Notes: generated from the letters alone by a model not told the origin. Counted from the first letter of the stretch, positions 23,197-31,118 are shown. The stretch is 37,423 nucleotides of DNA from Pseudomonadota bacterium (GCA_023423065.1 JAFAGC010000056.1:1-37423), one strand, 5' to 3'. Numbers and translations are program-made.

Positions 23197-23514
23197 CTAA
23201 AGCTTCGACAGCCGCTGCAACGTATCGGGATATTGCTGAACCAGGCGAATCAGCAAGGCCGCCTGGGCGTTGGGCTTGGCCCGTCCCTGCTCCCAGTTCT
23301 CGAGTGTCCGCACATTGGTTCTGAGAAACCCAGCGAACAAGCCGCGCGAGAGGTTCAGATCTTTGCGCAACTTCGCCAACTCGCGTGCGCTTATCGCGGG
23401 TGCAGGAAATCTTTTGACCCGATGGGTACGCAGCGTTCGCTTACCCTCGCGTTCGTCCGCGAGTGTGCTGAATCCCTCGACGATATCCGCGAACAGGTTT
23501 CGCTTCTTCTTCAA
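23197..23514 (-). CDS. XRE-family regulator, antitoxin-like (NadS/HigA type)
   Basis: The protein has 105 residues from TTG 23514; no ATG is nearer, and an upstream GTG at 23523-23525 runs into a stop. The N terminus MKKKRNLFADIVEGFSTLAD is followed by a helix-turn-helix: ISARELAKLRKDLNLSRGLF, AGFLRTNVRTLENWEQGRAK, PNAQAALLIRLVQQYPDTLQ. 'R.~l.lSr..FA..l..~.rTl~~WEqG...P...A..LlrlV...P' is the NadS/HigA2-like antitoxin-regulator pattern. Such genes usually follow a RelE-type toxin gene; none is present on either side here, so this is a solitary regulator. A 21-bp inverted repeat 14 bp upstream (23528-23548) is its likely operator. Confidence 0.85.
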   Translation of the reverse strand: MKKKRNLFADIVEGFSTLADEREGKRTLRTHRVKRFPAPAISARELAKLRKDLNLSRGLFAGFLRTNVRTLENWEQGRAKPNAQAALLIRLVQQYPDTLQRLSKL

Positions 23515-23527
23515 TTCAATTCCACGA

Positions 23528-23548
23528 ATATACGCAGGTTGCGTATAT
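23528..23548. promoter_or_regulatory. Operator-like inverted repeat before the XRE gene
   Basis: ATATACGCA, GGT, TGCGTATAT: perfect 9-bp arms with a 3-base spacer, 14 bases upstream of the XRE start. The AT-rich flanks can also serve as a -10 element, so self-binding would block its own promoter. Confidence 0.8.
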
Positions 23549-23599
23549 AACCCGCCCAGGCATTTCCCGCAATATCACGCGGAAATGCCGCGGCGAGAG

Positions 23600-23641
23600 G
23601 AGGTCTGTCCCCTTTTGCTAGAAAACGAGGAATGTCCCCAT
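23600..23641 (-). repeat. REP-like element, copy B (inverted relative to copy A)
   Basis: Reverse complement of the unit at 22505-22546 with 2 differences in 42 bases. The two copies face each other across the secreted-protein and XRE genes. Confidence 0.9.
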
Positions 23642-23720
23642 TTCGCTCAGCCAGCATTCAGCTGGCATCTGCAAAATGCCTCGTGTCATATTCGCTCCCT
23701 AACAAATAACAAAGGTGCAG

Positions 23721-24980
23721 ATGATGCTTCGAGACCTGTTTCGTCCGTTGGCCATGATCCTGGCCTTCACCCTCCCCCTGGCCGCCGCGGCGGCCGCTGA
23801 GCTCACGGACGAGCAGGTTCGATTGATCCAGGCGCTGCCGCCGGTTTCGAAGATCGAAGCCGCGCTGCCGAAGCGCGCCGACCCGGGCGAAGCCGCGGTG
23901 GACCGCATGATGGTGCTGCAGCAGTTCAGCGAGATGGCCGCGTCCATCGCGCCGGGACTGCGCGATCCCGCGCTCAAGACCCAGGTGAACCAGTACCACG
24001 CCGCGCTCGTCGCCGGACTTCCGGAGGCGGAGCGCGCGCTGAATGGCCGCAAGGCGCATGAGTTGTCGGCGCGCATGTATTCGGATCTGCGCGACGGATG
24101 GAAGGTCATGCGCGGCGTGTACGAAAAAACGCTGGACGGCGACCTGCGCGAATACGCACTCGACTACTTCGAGCGGCAGATTCACGTGTACACCCGACAG
24201 GATCCGACGAACCCGGTGGAAGCCTACGTCGCCGAACTACCGGAGCCGTGGCGCACGCGCGCGGAGAAAGTGCTCGCGGTCCCCGGCGCGGTCTGGATCG
24301 CGCTCCTCGTCGTCTGGCTGGTGCTCGGCATCGCGACGCGCACCGTGCCCTTCCGGCTTTCGCCGCAGAATCCGTGGATGCTGCAGCGTGGCCGCAAACT
24401 GCGGCCGATGCGCCCCGAGCAGGTGATCGTGGAAGAGGTGAAGGAGATGGTGCGCGTGACGCCTCACGTCCACATTCCGCGGGACGCGCAGGGGAACCGC
24501 ACCGGGCCGGACCAGGTGTCCGAGACCCGCACGCACATCGTCACGATGTTCGTGCGCGACATCGATGGACGGGAGAGCAGTCTCAAGCTCGTGAACCACG
24601 ACTTCGACGTGCGGCGCGGTCACCGGCTGCTGGCGGTGTGGGAAGGCGACGGCAAGTACTGCCTGTTCCTCTACAACCACGACCTGCGCCGTTATCTGCA
24701 CCTGCCGCGCCTGCGAAAGTTCGTGAAGATGCGGCCATGGCTGCTGATCCCGGTGTGGGCGCTAACTACCTTGCTGGCGGCGGCGATCCAGCCGGGACTC
24801 GTGCTGCTGCCGCTGTGCCTGACGCCCATCGTGTACCTGATCTTCATGGGCATCCTGAACGCACGGCGGCGGCGCGTGTTCATGAAGAAGATGGCGCCGC
24901 GGCTCGTGCAGGAAGCGGGGCCGCCGCCGGAGCACTGGGGAGCGGTCAGGCCGGCGGCCGGAGAAGCCGTCGTGGCGTGA
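23721..24980 (+). CDS. Exported/membrane protein of unknown function
   Basis: The protein has 419 residues. Two adjacent ATG codons (23721, 23724) follow AAAGGTG at 23711-23717; the second has the better spacing. A signal peptide (LAMILAFTLPLAAAAAAE) is followed by a helical domain to about 190, a membrane helix (VWIALLVVWLVLGIATRTVP, ~193-213), a beta-rich domain (HIVTMFVRDIDGRESSLKLV, RRGHRLLAVWEGDGKYCLFL) and two more membrane helices (~348-385). I do not recognise the family. The layout, with a soluble domain between membrane helices, suggests an inner-membrane protein with a cytosolic or periplasmic beta domain. It converges with the cardiolipin-synthase-like gene, 68 bases away. Confidence 0.75.
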   Translation: MMLRDLFRPLAMILAFTLPLAAAAAAELTDEQVRLIQALPPVSKIEAALPKRADPGEAAVDRMMVLQQFSEMAASIAPGLRDPALKTQVNQYHAALVAGLPEAERALNGRKAHELSARMYSDLRDGWKVMRGVYEKTLDGDLREYALDYFERQIHVYTRQDPTNPVEAYVAELPEPWRTRAEKVLAVPGAVWIALLVVWLVLGIATRTVPFRLSPQNPWMLQRGRKLRPMRPEQVIVEEVKEMVRVTPHVHIPRDAQGNRTGPDQVSETRTHIVTMFVRDIDGRESSLKLVNHDFDVRRGHRLLAVWEGDGKYCLFLYNHDLRRYLHLPRLRKFVKMRPWLLIPVWALTTLLAAAIQPGLVLLPLCLTPIVYLIFMGILNARRRRVFMKKMAPRLVQEAGPPPEHWGAVRPAAGEAVVA

Positions 24981-25048
24981 GAATCTCCCGCTAGTCGCGC
25001 AACCGCCAGAACTCGCGCATCTCCGCACGGCCCGACAATGGTTGGCAC

Positions 25049-26431
25049 CTACAGCAACCGCTCCCACATCACCCAGAACGTCTGCAGGAAGCGGTCTTTC
25101 CAAGGCCGCTTCTTCCATTGATCGAGCGTGATCGCGGTTGCCGCGGCAAGGTCCGACTCGAACATCGCCCGCATCTCGCGCGCGAAACCTTCGTCGATGA
25201 TCACGATGTTCAGCTCGTCGTTGTTGGCGAAGCTGCGCCAGTCCCAGTTGGCGGAACCGACACTGCTCCAGATGCCGTCGACCTCGAGAGTCTTGGAGTG
25301 CAGCAGCGCTTCCTTCTGCTCGAAGATCTGCACGCCACCCTTCAAGAGCCTGGTGTAGTGCGCGCGGCCGGCGTGCATGATGCCGCTGAAGTCCGTGAGA
25401 CCGGGCAACAACAAGCGTACGCGCACGCCGCGGCCGGCGGCCTCGAGCAGCGCGTCCTCCACCTGGTCGTCCGGCGAGAAATACGCCATCGTCAGGTCGA
25501 TCGACTTCCGCGCGAACGTGAGCGCGGACAGCGCGCTGACGTAGGTTTCGTTGCGCGTGGAGTCGATGGAAGTCGCATCGACGCGCATCAGCGTCTTGCC
25601 GGCCTCGCGCGCCTGGGGTAGATAGTTGACGGGCTGGCGTTCGGAGCACTTCTGCTTGTCCCAGCTCGCCAGGAACAGGCGCTGCAGCTCGAGCGACACC
25701 GGGCCTTCGACTTCCACCTGCGTGTCGCGCCAGCCTTCGGCGACCGGATCGCGCTTCACGCTGCCACGCGAGCCGCTGGTGTACGCGGAGCTGAAGTTGA
25801 TTCCGCCGGCGAATCCATGGCGGCCGTCGACCACGACGATCTTGCGGTGATCGCGTTGCACGTACTTCGACGTGCGGTTGTCCGCCGGATTGATCGGATT
25901 GAACTCGCACAGCCGCACGCCGACGCCGCGCAACTTTTCCCAGACCGCGTCCGGCGTTTCCGATGAGCCGAGCCCGTCGTAGAGCACGTTGACCGCGACG
26001 CCTCTTGCGATCACCTCGGCGAGCAGATCGGAAAGCTTGCGCCCCTCGTGCCGTGCCTCGTCGAAGATGTACATCTCGATGTTCACGCTCTCGCGCGCAG
26101 CCGAGATCGCGGAGAACATCGCCTCGTAGGTTCTCGGCCCATCTACCAGCAACCGCGCGCGATTGCCTGCGATCAACGGTCCTCCGCCTGCCGCTTCCAT
26201 CGCCAGCAGGGTTTGGGCGAGCAGGTTGTCCTCGCCGAGTTCCATGAGCTTCGCGGACACACGCGCTCGGGTTTTCGGATCGATGCGGCCGTCGGGGCCG
26301 ATCATCGACAGCGGCGCGATGGCGTCAGTGGGCTGAGGACTGGGTGGTTCGGGCAATGGGCGCATCGAGGCGCAGCCGCCCAGGAGGACGAGACTTGCGG
26401 CCAGCAACGCGCAGCGCTGAAGAGTGTTCAC
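25049..26431 (-). CDS. Phospholipase D-family lipoprotein, cardiolipin synthase C-like
   Basis: The protein has 460 residues from GTG 26431. This start is chosen because it opens a lipoprotein signal (CALLAASLVLLGGCAS, lipobox Cys20); the frame stays open further upstream only through a REP-like repeat. Two HKD motifs mark the PLD fold: HRKIVVVD (H195, K197, D202) with GGINFSS after it, and HSKTLEVD (H378, K380, D385) with GSANWDWRSFANNDELN. Both catalytic sites are intact. The arrangement fits ClsC-type cardiolipin synthases, which join phosphatidylethanolamine or phosphatidylglycerol into cardiolipin; other PLD phosphodiesterases cannot be excluded. The lipoprotein anchor is a notable feature. 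No ymdB-like partner is adjacent. Confidence 0.85.
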   Translation of the reverse strand: MNTLQRCALLAASLVLLGGCASMRPLPEPPSPQPTDAIAPLSMIGPDGRIDPKTRARVSAKLMELGEDNLLAQTLLAMEAAGGGPLIAGNRARLLVDGPRTYEAMFSAISAARESVNIEMYIFDEARHEGRKLSDLLAEVIARGVAVNVLYDGLGSSETPDAVWEKLRGVGVRLCEFNPINPADNRTSKYVQRDHRKIVVVDGRHGFAGGINFSSAYTSGSRGSVKRDPVAEGWRDTQVEVEGPVSLELQRLFLASWDKQKCSERQPVNYLPQAREAGKTLMRVDATSIDSTRNETYVSALSALTFARKSIDLTMAYFSPDDQVEDALLEAAGRGVRVRLLLPGLTDFSGIMHAGRAHYTRLLKGGVQIFEQKEALLHSKTLEVDGIWSSVGSANWDWRSFANNDELNIVIIDEGFAREMRAMFESDLAAATAITLDQWKKRPWKDRFLQTFWVMWERLL

Positions 26432-26485
26432 GAGTACGCAGGAGTATGGACGGGCGCGCCGGCCAAGCCTGTAGGCCCGCGCCGA

Positions 26486-26533
26486 AAATGGGGTCAGACC
26501 CCATTTGCTAGGAATCGGGGTCTGACCCCATTT
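26486..26533. repeat. Paired REP-like palindromes (GGGGTCAGACCCC unit)
   Basis: AAATGGGGTCAGACCCC (26486-26502) and its exact reverse complement (26517-26533) flank a 14-base middle, ATTTGCTAGGAATC. Each arm is itself near-palindromic (GGGGTC-A-GACCCC), so this is a double hairpin like a bacterial BIME. It lies between the divergent PLD and DUF72 genes, 11 bases before the latter. Confidence 0.92.
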
Positions 26534-26544
26534 AGGCTGGCGAC

Positions 26545-27279
26545 ATGGCAGGCAAGATCTACGTGGGCGTCGGGGGCTGGAACTTCGCGCCCTGGCGCGG
26601 CACCTTCTATCCGAAGGGCATGACGCAATCGCAGGAGCTTCACTTCGCAAGCCGGCAGCTCACGTCGATCGAGATCAACTCGACGTTCTATCGCTTGCAG
26701 ACACCGGCCACGTACCAGAAGTGGCACGACGACACACCAGACGGATTCGTGTTCAGCCTCAAGGCGCCGCGTTTCGTGACGAACCGCAAGCGTCTCGCGG
26801 AGAGCCAATCCAGCGTCGAGCGATTCCTCGCGAGCGGCATCCTGAAGCTCGGCAAGAAGCTCGGACCGATCAACTGGCAACTCCCACCGGAAATGCAGTT
26901 CGACGCGAAGGACCTCGCGGCATTCCTCACCTTGCTACCGCGCAAGCGCGACGGCCGCGCACTGCGGCACGCGCTCGAAGTGCGCCACGAGAGTTTCGAC
27001 AACGACGAATTGATCGCCCTCGCCCGCAAACACGAAGTCGCCATCGTCGAAGCCGGCGATTCCACCTACCCGCGCATCCAGGCGCGCACCGCGCCTTTCA
27101 GCTACCTGCGCGTCATGGGTACGAAGGAAGACGCGCCGAAGGGATATACGCCGGCCGCGCTCGAACGCTGGCGGGACCACGCCGCGAAGCTCGCGCGCGA
27201 AGGCGACGTATTCTTCTATTTCATCAGCGGCGCCAAGGTCCGCAACCCACTCGCGGCTCGCGCACTGATCGCCGACTGA
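26545..27279 (+). CDS. DUF72 (YecE-like) protein
   Basis: The protein has 244 residues. It opens KIYVGVGGWNFAPWRGTFYP, the DUF72 signature ('i~iG..gW.y..W.g.FYP'), then HFASRQLTSIEINSTFYRLQ, the 'vE.NstFYrlP' block, FVFSLKAPRFVTNRKRLAE ('F.fs.Kap..iTH'), GPINWQLPPEMQFDAKDLAA ('gp.L.QlPp.f.~d...L'), LRHALEVRHESFDN ('vEfRh.sW'), and a C terminus with SYLRVMGTKEDAPKG ('y.R.hG'). It folds as a TIM barrel; no reaction is established for the family. It starts a few bases after the REP pair, and no promoter is obvious between them. Confidence 0.92.
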   Translation: MAGKIYVGVGGWNFAPWRGTFYPKGMTQSQELHFASRQLTSIEINSTFYRLQTPATYQKWHDDTPDGFVFSLKAPRFVTNRKRLAESQSSVERFLASGILKLGKKLGPINWQLPPEMQFDAKDLAAFLTLLPRKRDGRALRHALEVRHESFDNDELIALARKHEVAIVEAGDSTYPRIQARTAPFSYLRVMGTKEDAPKGYTPAALERWRDHAAKLAREGDVFFYFISGAKVRNPLAARALIAD

Positions 27280-27396
27280 CGTCTGTCCCCTTCCTTCGCT
27301 CGAGTGGTGGTACTGATGGTACGCAATAGTGGAATCGGCCGACGGCGCGCGACATTCGGCGGACATACCATCGGCGGCCCATTCCGGAGGTGTGCC

Positions 27397-27837
27397 ATGA
27401 AATGCAAGGACATCATGAAGACCGACGTCGAGCACCTGGCGCCGGAAGCCTCGATTCACCGGGCGGCCGCCGTGATGCGCGATACCAACGTCGGCTTTTT
27501 GCCGGTCTGCAACGAGGCGATGCAGGTCATGGGCACGGTGACCGACCGCGACCTCGTCATTCGGGGCCTCGCCGAGGGGCGGCCGGATACGACGCCGGTG
27601 AGGGACCTGATGACGCGTTACCTCGTCGCCTGCAATCCCGAAGACGACCTCGACCACGCGCGCGAGCTGATGGCCACGCACCAGAAATCGCGCATCGTGT
27701 GCGTGAGCCGCACCGGGCGGCTGGAGGGCGTGATCAGTCTCTCCGATATCGCCCAGCTCGGCGAATCGACCGGGATCGAGACGTTGCGGGAGGTTGCGAG
27801 CAGGGAGTCGAGAAGCGATTCGATTTACGCGTCGTAG
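27397..27837 (+). CDS. Two-CBS-domain protein
   Basis: The protein has 146 residues. ATG 27397 is preceded by CGGAGG at 27385-27390, a strong ribosome binding site, which excludes the longer open frame. Two CBS domains are clear: MKCKDIMKTDVEHLAPEASI, HRAAAVMRDTNVGFLPVCNE, VMGTVTDRDLVIRGLAEG, and VRDLMTRYLVACNPEDDLDH, ARELMATHQKSRIVCVSRTG, LEGVISLSDIAQLGES. Pairs like this bind adenosine nucleotides as a small energy sensor. No enzyme domain is attached, so the partner is unknown. A perfect REP-like palindrome starts 8 bases after the stop. Confidence 0.92.
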   Translation: MKCKDIMKTDVEHLAPEASIHRAAAVMRDTNVGFLPVCNEAMQVMGTVTDRDLVIRGLAEGRPDTTPVRDLMTRYLVACNPEDDLDHARELMATHQKSRIVCVSRTGRLEGVISLSDIAQLGESTGIETLREVASRESRSDSIYAS

Positions 27838-27844
27838 TTGAAGA

Positions 27845-27869
27845 GGGGACAGACTTCAAGTCTGTCCCC
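27845..27869. repeat. REP-like perfect palindrome after the CBS gene
   Basis: GGGGACAGACTT, central C, AAGTCTGTCCCC: arms of 12 bp without mismatch. It lies 8 bases after the CBS stop and 81 before the next gene, so it can act as a hairpin at the mRNA end. It shares GGGGACAGAC with the 22.5-kb copies. Confidence 0.92.
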
Positions 27870-27950
27870 GGACCGCAGCTGCCTGGTGGGGCCGCCCCTG
27901 CGCATCTTCCCTATGGCGCCGCCCAAGCGCCTCGCGCACGCTCGTGCGCA

Positions 27951-28532
27951 ATGAAATTCCTCGCCGCTTTCCTCACGGCCGCCGTGGCGCTCCCGGCGGC
28001 TGCTTCCGATATTTCCTCGCCGCACAGTTTCACGTTCTACGGCGGGCGCATTTCCACCGAAGAGACCTGGCACGAAGTGCTGATGAAGCCGTACAGCAAG
28101 TCGTACTCGGACACGTACATCGTGAGCGGCGCGTATTCGCGCGCGTACCGGGAGTCATACGAAGGGGCGTTGCGCACGGAGTACGAGGTGAACCTCACGT
28201 ACAACTACGGGCGGCAGGATCACTGGGAACTGAACTTCGCGCCGGTGTCGCTGCGCTGGCAGCGCTTCCCGTGGAACGAGCGGATGCGCAGTTCGCTGGC
28301 GTTCGGTCTCGGCGTTTCGTACGCGTTCGACTATCCGGAGCTCGAGCGAGAGCTCGAGAACGACACGAAGCAGTTCCTGCTGTTCTGGATGCTGGAGTTC
28401 ACCGCGGGCCCGCCCGAGGGGCCGTGGTCAGCGGTGCTGCGGCTCCATCACCGCTCGCCGGGCTGGGGCGTCATGGGTGTCGCGGATGGCGGCATGAATG
28501 CGCCGTCGCTGGGATTCCGGTATCGGTTCTAG
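27951..28532 (+). CDS. Outer-membrane beta-barrel protein, PagL-like end
   Basis: The protein has 193 residues, with signal peptide MKFLAAFLTAAVALPAAAS. Alternating strands follow (YSDTYIVSGAYSRAYRESYE, EYEVNLTYNYGRQDHWELNF, SLAFGLGVSYAFDYPELERE) and the last residue is Phe after GFRYRF, as barrel proteins end. The C-terminal LRLHHRSPGWGVMG then NAPSLGFRYRF recalls the H-x-S catalytic pair and ending of lipid A deacylase PagL, but the expected acidic third residue is not placed as in PagL. So a lipid A deacylase-like barrel is possible, not shown. It converges with the PBP7 gene, 15 bases away. Confidence 0.7.
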   Translation: MKFLAAFLTAAVALPAAASDISSPHSFTFYGGRISTEETWHEVLMKPYSKSYSDTYIVSGAYSRAYRESYEGALRTEYEVNLTYNYGRQDHWELNFAPVSLRWQRFPWNERMRSSLAFGLGVSYAFDYPELERELENDTKQFLLFWMLEFTAGPPEGPWSAVLRLHHRSPGWGVMGVADGGMNAPSLGFRYRF

Positions 28533-28547
28533 AAGAGCGGGTTCTGG

Positions 28548-29408
28548 TCAGTGCGTGCCGGCGACCGCCGCCGGCTGGCGCGCCTGCATCCACTTGCGGA
28601 TGCGGCGCGCATCGGCCGTGCGCGTCAGCGTGCCGAACGAGTTGAGCAGCACCATGATGACCGGGCGCTCGTCGATCATCGCCTGCATCACGAGGCACTG
28701 GCCCGCGTCGTTCGTGAAGCCGGTCTTCTGGACCAGGATTTCCCAGTCCGGCTTGCCGATCAGAAGATTGGTGTTGCCGTAGGTGTACGTCGTCTTGCCG
28801 ACGCGTACGTCGATCCGATCGAGCGTCGAGTACTCGCGGATCACCGGATCGTGGGAGGCCGCGGCGACCAGCCTGGCGAGATCGCGCGCGTTGGAGACGT
28901 TGAAGTTGGAAAGGCCCGACGCGTCGGCGAACCGGGTCTTCGTCATGCCGAGCGCCTTCGCCTTCGCGTTCATCGTGCGCACGAACGCGGGCAGTCCGCC
29001 CGGGTAGTTGGTCGCGAGCACGTGCGCGGCGCGATTCTCGGAGGCCATCAGCGCGAGCTTGAGCAGGTCGGCGCGTTTGAGCTTGCCGCCGACGGGCAGG
29101 CGCGAGTGCGCGCCCTTGCCCCTCCAGACGTCGGTCTTCTTGATCTCGATGACTTCGTCGAGCGGTTGTTTGCCGTCGAGCACGACGAGCGCGGTCATGA
29201 GCTTGGTGATCGAGGCGATGGGGCCGACGTGCGTCGCCTCCTGCTCGAAGATCACATCGCCGGTCGATGCATCGACGACGAATGCCGCGGCGGATTTCAC
29301 TCCGGGTCCGGACGGCGCCTTCACGTCGGCGGCATGGACTCCCGATGCGAGCAGTGACACGGCCAACACGCTCGCGATAAACGCTTTCTCCCTAAGCCAA
29401 CGCCGCAT
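28548..29408 (-). CDS. pbpG: D-alanyl-D-alanine endopeptidase (PBP7 type)
   Basis: The protein has 286 residues with signal peptide FIASVLAVSLLASGVHA^A. All three active-site motifs of the low-molecular-mass PBPs are present: SITK (S66, K69), SEN (S123-N125) and KTG (228-230). The short length and VKSAAAFVVDASTGDVIFEQ opening fit PBP7/PbpG, a periplasmic endopeptidase that cuts D-Ala-meso-DAP cross-links in peptidoglycan; a D-Ala carboxypeptidase role is the alternative. There is no C-terminal amphipathic anchor of the PBP5 kind. Monocistronic, convergent with the barrel protein at 27951-28532. Confidence 0.9.
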   Translation of the reverse strand: MRRWLREKAFIASVLAVSLLASGVHAADVKAPSGPGVKSAAAFVVDASTGDVIFEQEATHVGPIASITKLMTALVVLDGKQPLDEVIEIKKTDVWRGKGAHSRLPVGGKLKRADLLKLALMASENRAAHVLATNYPGGLPAFVRTMNAKAKALGMTKTRFADASGLSNFNVSNARDLARLVAAASHDPVIREYSTLDRIDVRVGKTTYTYGNTNLLIGKPDWEILVQKTGFTNDAGQCLVMQAMIDERPVIMVLLNSFGTLTRTADARRIRKWMQARQPAAVAGTH

Positions 29409-29484
29409 TCGAGACCATCGCTCCTTCTTGTCGTTGGCGCGATGGTAGGGCCAAGCGCGCCGGCGTGCACGCGTTATGTCGCAC

Positions 29485-29521
29485 TTTTACCGGATCGGTG
29501 CCTGGCACCGACCCGGTAAAA
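29485..29521 (-). terminator. Large hairpin directly after the cysteine synthase-glutaredoxin gene
   Basis: TTTTACCGG-AT-CGGTGCC, T, GGCACCG-AC-CCGGTAAAA: arms of 9 and 7 bp in line with one 2-base internal mismatch. It begins at the base after the stop codon on the minus strand and carries T residues on both sides, so it fits a bidirectional terminator. Its GGTGCCTGGCAC core recurs at 37373-37385. Confidence 0.85.
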
Positions 29522-31018
29522 CTAGGCGCTCTTCCTCGGTTGCAGCCACTTCGGCAGGAGCGAATACGGATCGATCTCGAGCTCGCGATCGTAGGTCACA
29601 CCGCATTCGTCGAGGTGGCGTTGCAGCAGCTTGCTGCGCCAGGCGTCGAACACGTCCGTCGCGCCGCCGATGTGGTCGCCGCCGACGAACACCTGCGGCA
29701 GGGTCTTCGCGCCGGTGCGATCCTGCAGCACGGCGCGGATCTTTCCGCCGAAGTCGTCCTTCTGGAACTCGACGGAGTCGACGTCGACGCTGCGATACCG
29801 GATGCCGAGCTTCGTGAACAGCTTGCGCACGGACCAGCAGAACTCGCACCACTCGAGCGCGAACATCACCACCGGCTCCTTCCTGATGACGTCGATCGTG
29901 AACTTCTCCGCGGCGGGATCGAGCTCGACCTTCGGCGCGGGCGCGGCGGGCGTGGCCGCCGGGGCAGGCGCCGGCGCATCGAACCGGCACAGCGGCGTCG
30001 AACGCGACAGATCCCACTCCTCCGCCGTCATCTCCTCGCCGATGCTCTCGAACAGCGGAGTAGATAGATAACGCTCACCCGTGTCGGGCAACATGCAGAC
30101 GACGGTCGACCCCGGCGCGGCGCGCCGCGCGACGTCGAGCGCGGCGGCGAGCGTCGCGCCGCTCGACGTGCCGACGAAGATGCCCTCCTTCTGCGCGAGT
30201 TCGCGCGAGAGACGCAGCGCATCCGCGCCGGCGACCGGCACGATCTCGTCGATCAGCCCCGCGTCGCGCGCCTGCTCCGTCAGCGTCGAGATGAAATCCG
30301 GCGCCCAGCCCTGCATCAGGTGCGGACGGAAGCGCGGATGGCTTCCCGCCGGACCGCCCACCGTGTCGCGCGGCTGCGGAATGCCGCTGCCGAGCACCGG
30401 CGCGTTGTCGGGCTCCGCCGCCACGATGCGCGTGTCCGGCCGCGAGCGCTTGAGCTCCATCGCGACGCCTTTCAACGTGCCACCCGTTCCGAATCCCGTC
30501 ACGAAGTAATCGAGCCGCTGATCCGCGAAGTCGCGGATGATCTCGCGCGCCGTCGTGCGCTGGTGCACTTCCGCGTTCGCGGGATTCTCGAACTGCCGGC
30601 ACAGGAACCAGCCGTGCGTCATCGCGAGCTCGACCGCCTTCGCGAGCATGCCGCTGCCCTTCTCCGACGCGGGCGTCAGCACGACCTTCGCGCCGAGGAA
30701 GCGCAACAGCTTGCGCCGCTCGACGCTGAAACTCTCCGCCATCGTCACGACGAGTGGATAACCCTTCTGCGCGCACACCATCGCGAGGCCGATGCCGGTG
30801 TTGCCGCTGGTGGCTTCGATGACGGTCTGCCCGGGCTTGAGCGCGCCGCTGCGCTCCGCGTCCTCGATGATCGCGCGGGCCATGCGGTCCTTGACCGAAC
30901 CCATCGGGTTGAAGGATTCGACCTTGACGTAGACGTCGACGCCGGGCGGCGCGAGCCGGTTGAGCTTGACGACCGGTGTGTCGCCGATGGTTTCGAGAAT
31001 GTTCTGGTAACGGGCCAT
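29522..31018 (-). CDS. Cysteine synthase fused to a C-terminal glutaredoxin
   Basis: The protein has 498 residues. ATG 31018 follows AAGGAGA with ideal spacing. Residues 1-330 are an O-acetylserine sulfhydrylase-type PLP enzyme: SVKDR with K43 as the Schiff-base Lys, TSGNTG (70-75), GTGGT (177-181), SGATL (286-290). A proline/alanine linker (348-362) leads to a glutaredoxin at ~370-470 with the active site CEFC (C391, C394), the cis-proline LPQVF (P441) and GDHIGG (447-452). The first half makes cysteine or S-sulfocysteine from acetylserine. The fused thiol-disulfide domain could reduce the product or a persulfide, as in CysM routes that use thiosulfate. Single gene, terminator at 29485-29521. 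Confidence 0.93.
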   Translation of the reverse strand: MARYQNILETIGDTPVVKLNRLAPPGVDVYVKVESFNPMGSVKDRMARAIIEDAERSGALKPGQTVIEATSGNTGIGLAMVCAQKGYPLVVTMAESFSVERRKLLRFLGAKVVLTPASEKGSGMLAKAVELAMTHGWFLCRQFENPANAEVHQRTTAREIIRDFADQRLDYFVTGFGTGGTLKGVAMELKRSRPDTRIVAAEPDNAPVLGSGIPQPRDTVGGPAGSHPRFRPHLMQGWAPDFISTLTEQARDAGLIDEIVPVAGADALRLSRELAQKEGIFVGTSSGATLAAALDVARRAAPGSTVVCMLPDTGERYLSTPLFESIGEEMTAEEWDLSRSTPLCRFDAPAPAPAATPAAPAPKVELDPAAEKFTIDVIRKEPVVMFALEWCEFCWSVRKLFTKLGIRYRSVDVDSVEFQKDDFGGKIRAVLQDRTGAKTLPQVFVGGDHIGGATDVFDAWRSKLLQRHLDECGVTYDRELEIDPYSLLPKWLQPRKSA

Positions 31019-31095
31019 GGGAATCTCCTTTTGGAGCATCCTGAACCGTGAGCGTGGGAGGGGGCGTGGAAATCGCCGTGGGGTTTCTCGCCCCA

Positions 31096-31118
31096 GGGAA
31101 GACTCAAAGTCTGTTCCC
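31096..31118. repeat. Degenerate REP-like hairpin over the end of the metallo-hydrolase gene
   Basis: GGGAAGACT, CAA, AGTC-TG-TTCCC: a 9-bp stem with a 2-base bulge, related to GGGGACAGACTT...AAGTCTGTCCCC at 27845. The stop codon of the gene at 31104-31841 lies within it. Confidence 0.7.

Noticed and set aside
23715..23720. GTG at 23715 as the start of the membrane protein
   Set aside because: It lies inside the AAAGGTG ribosome binding site of the ATG pair at 23721/23724.
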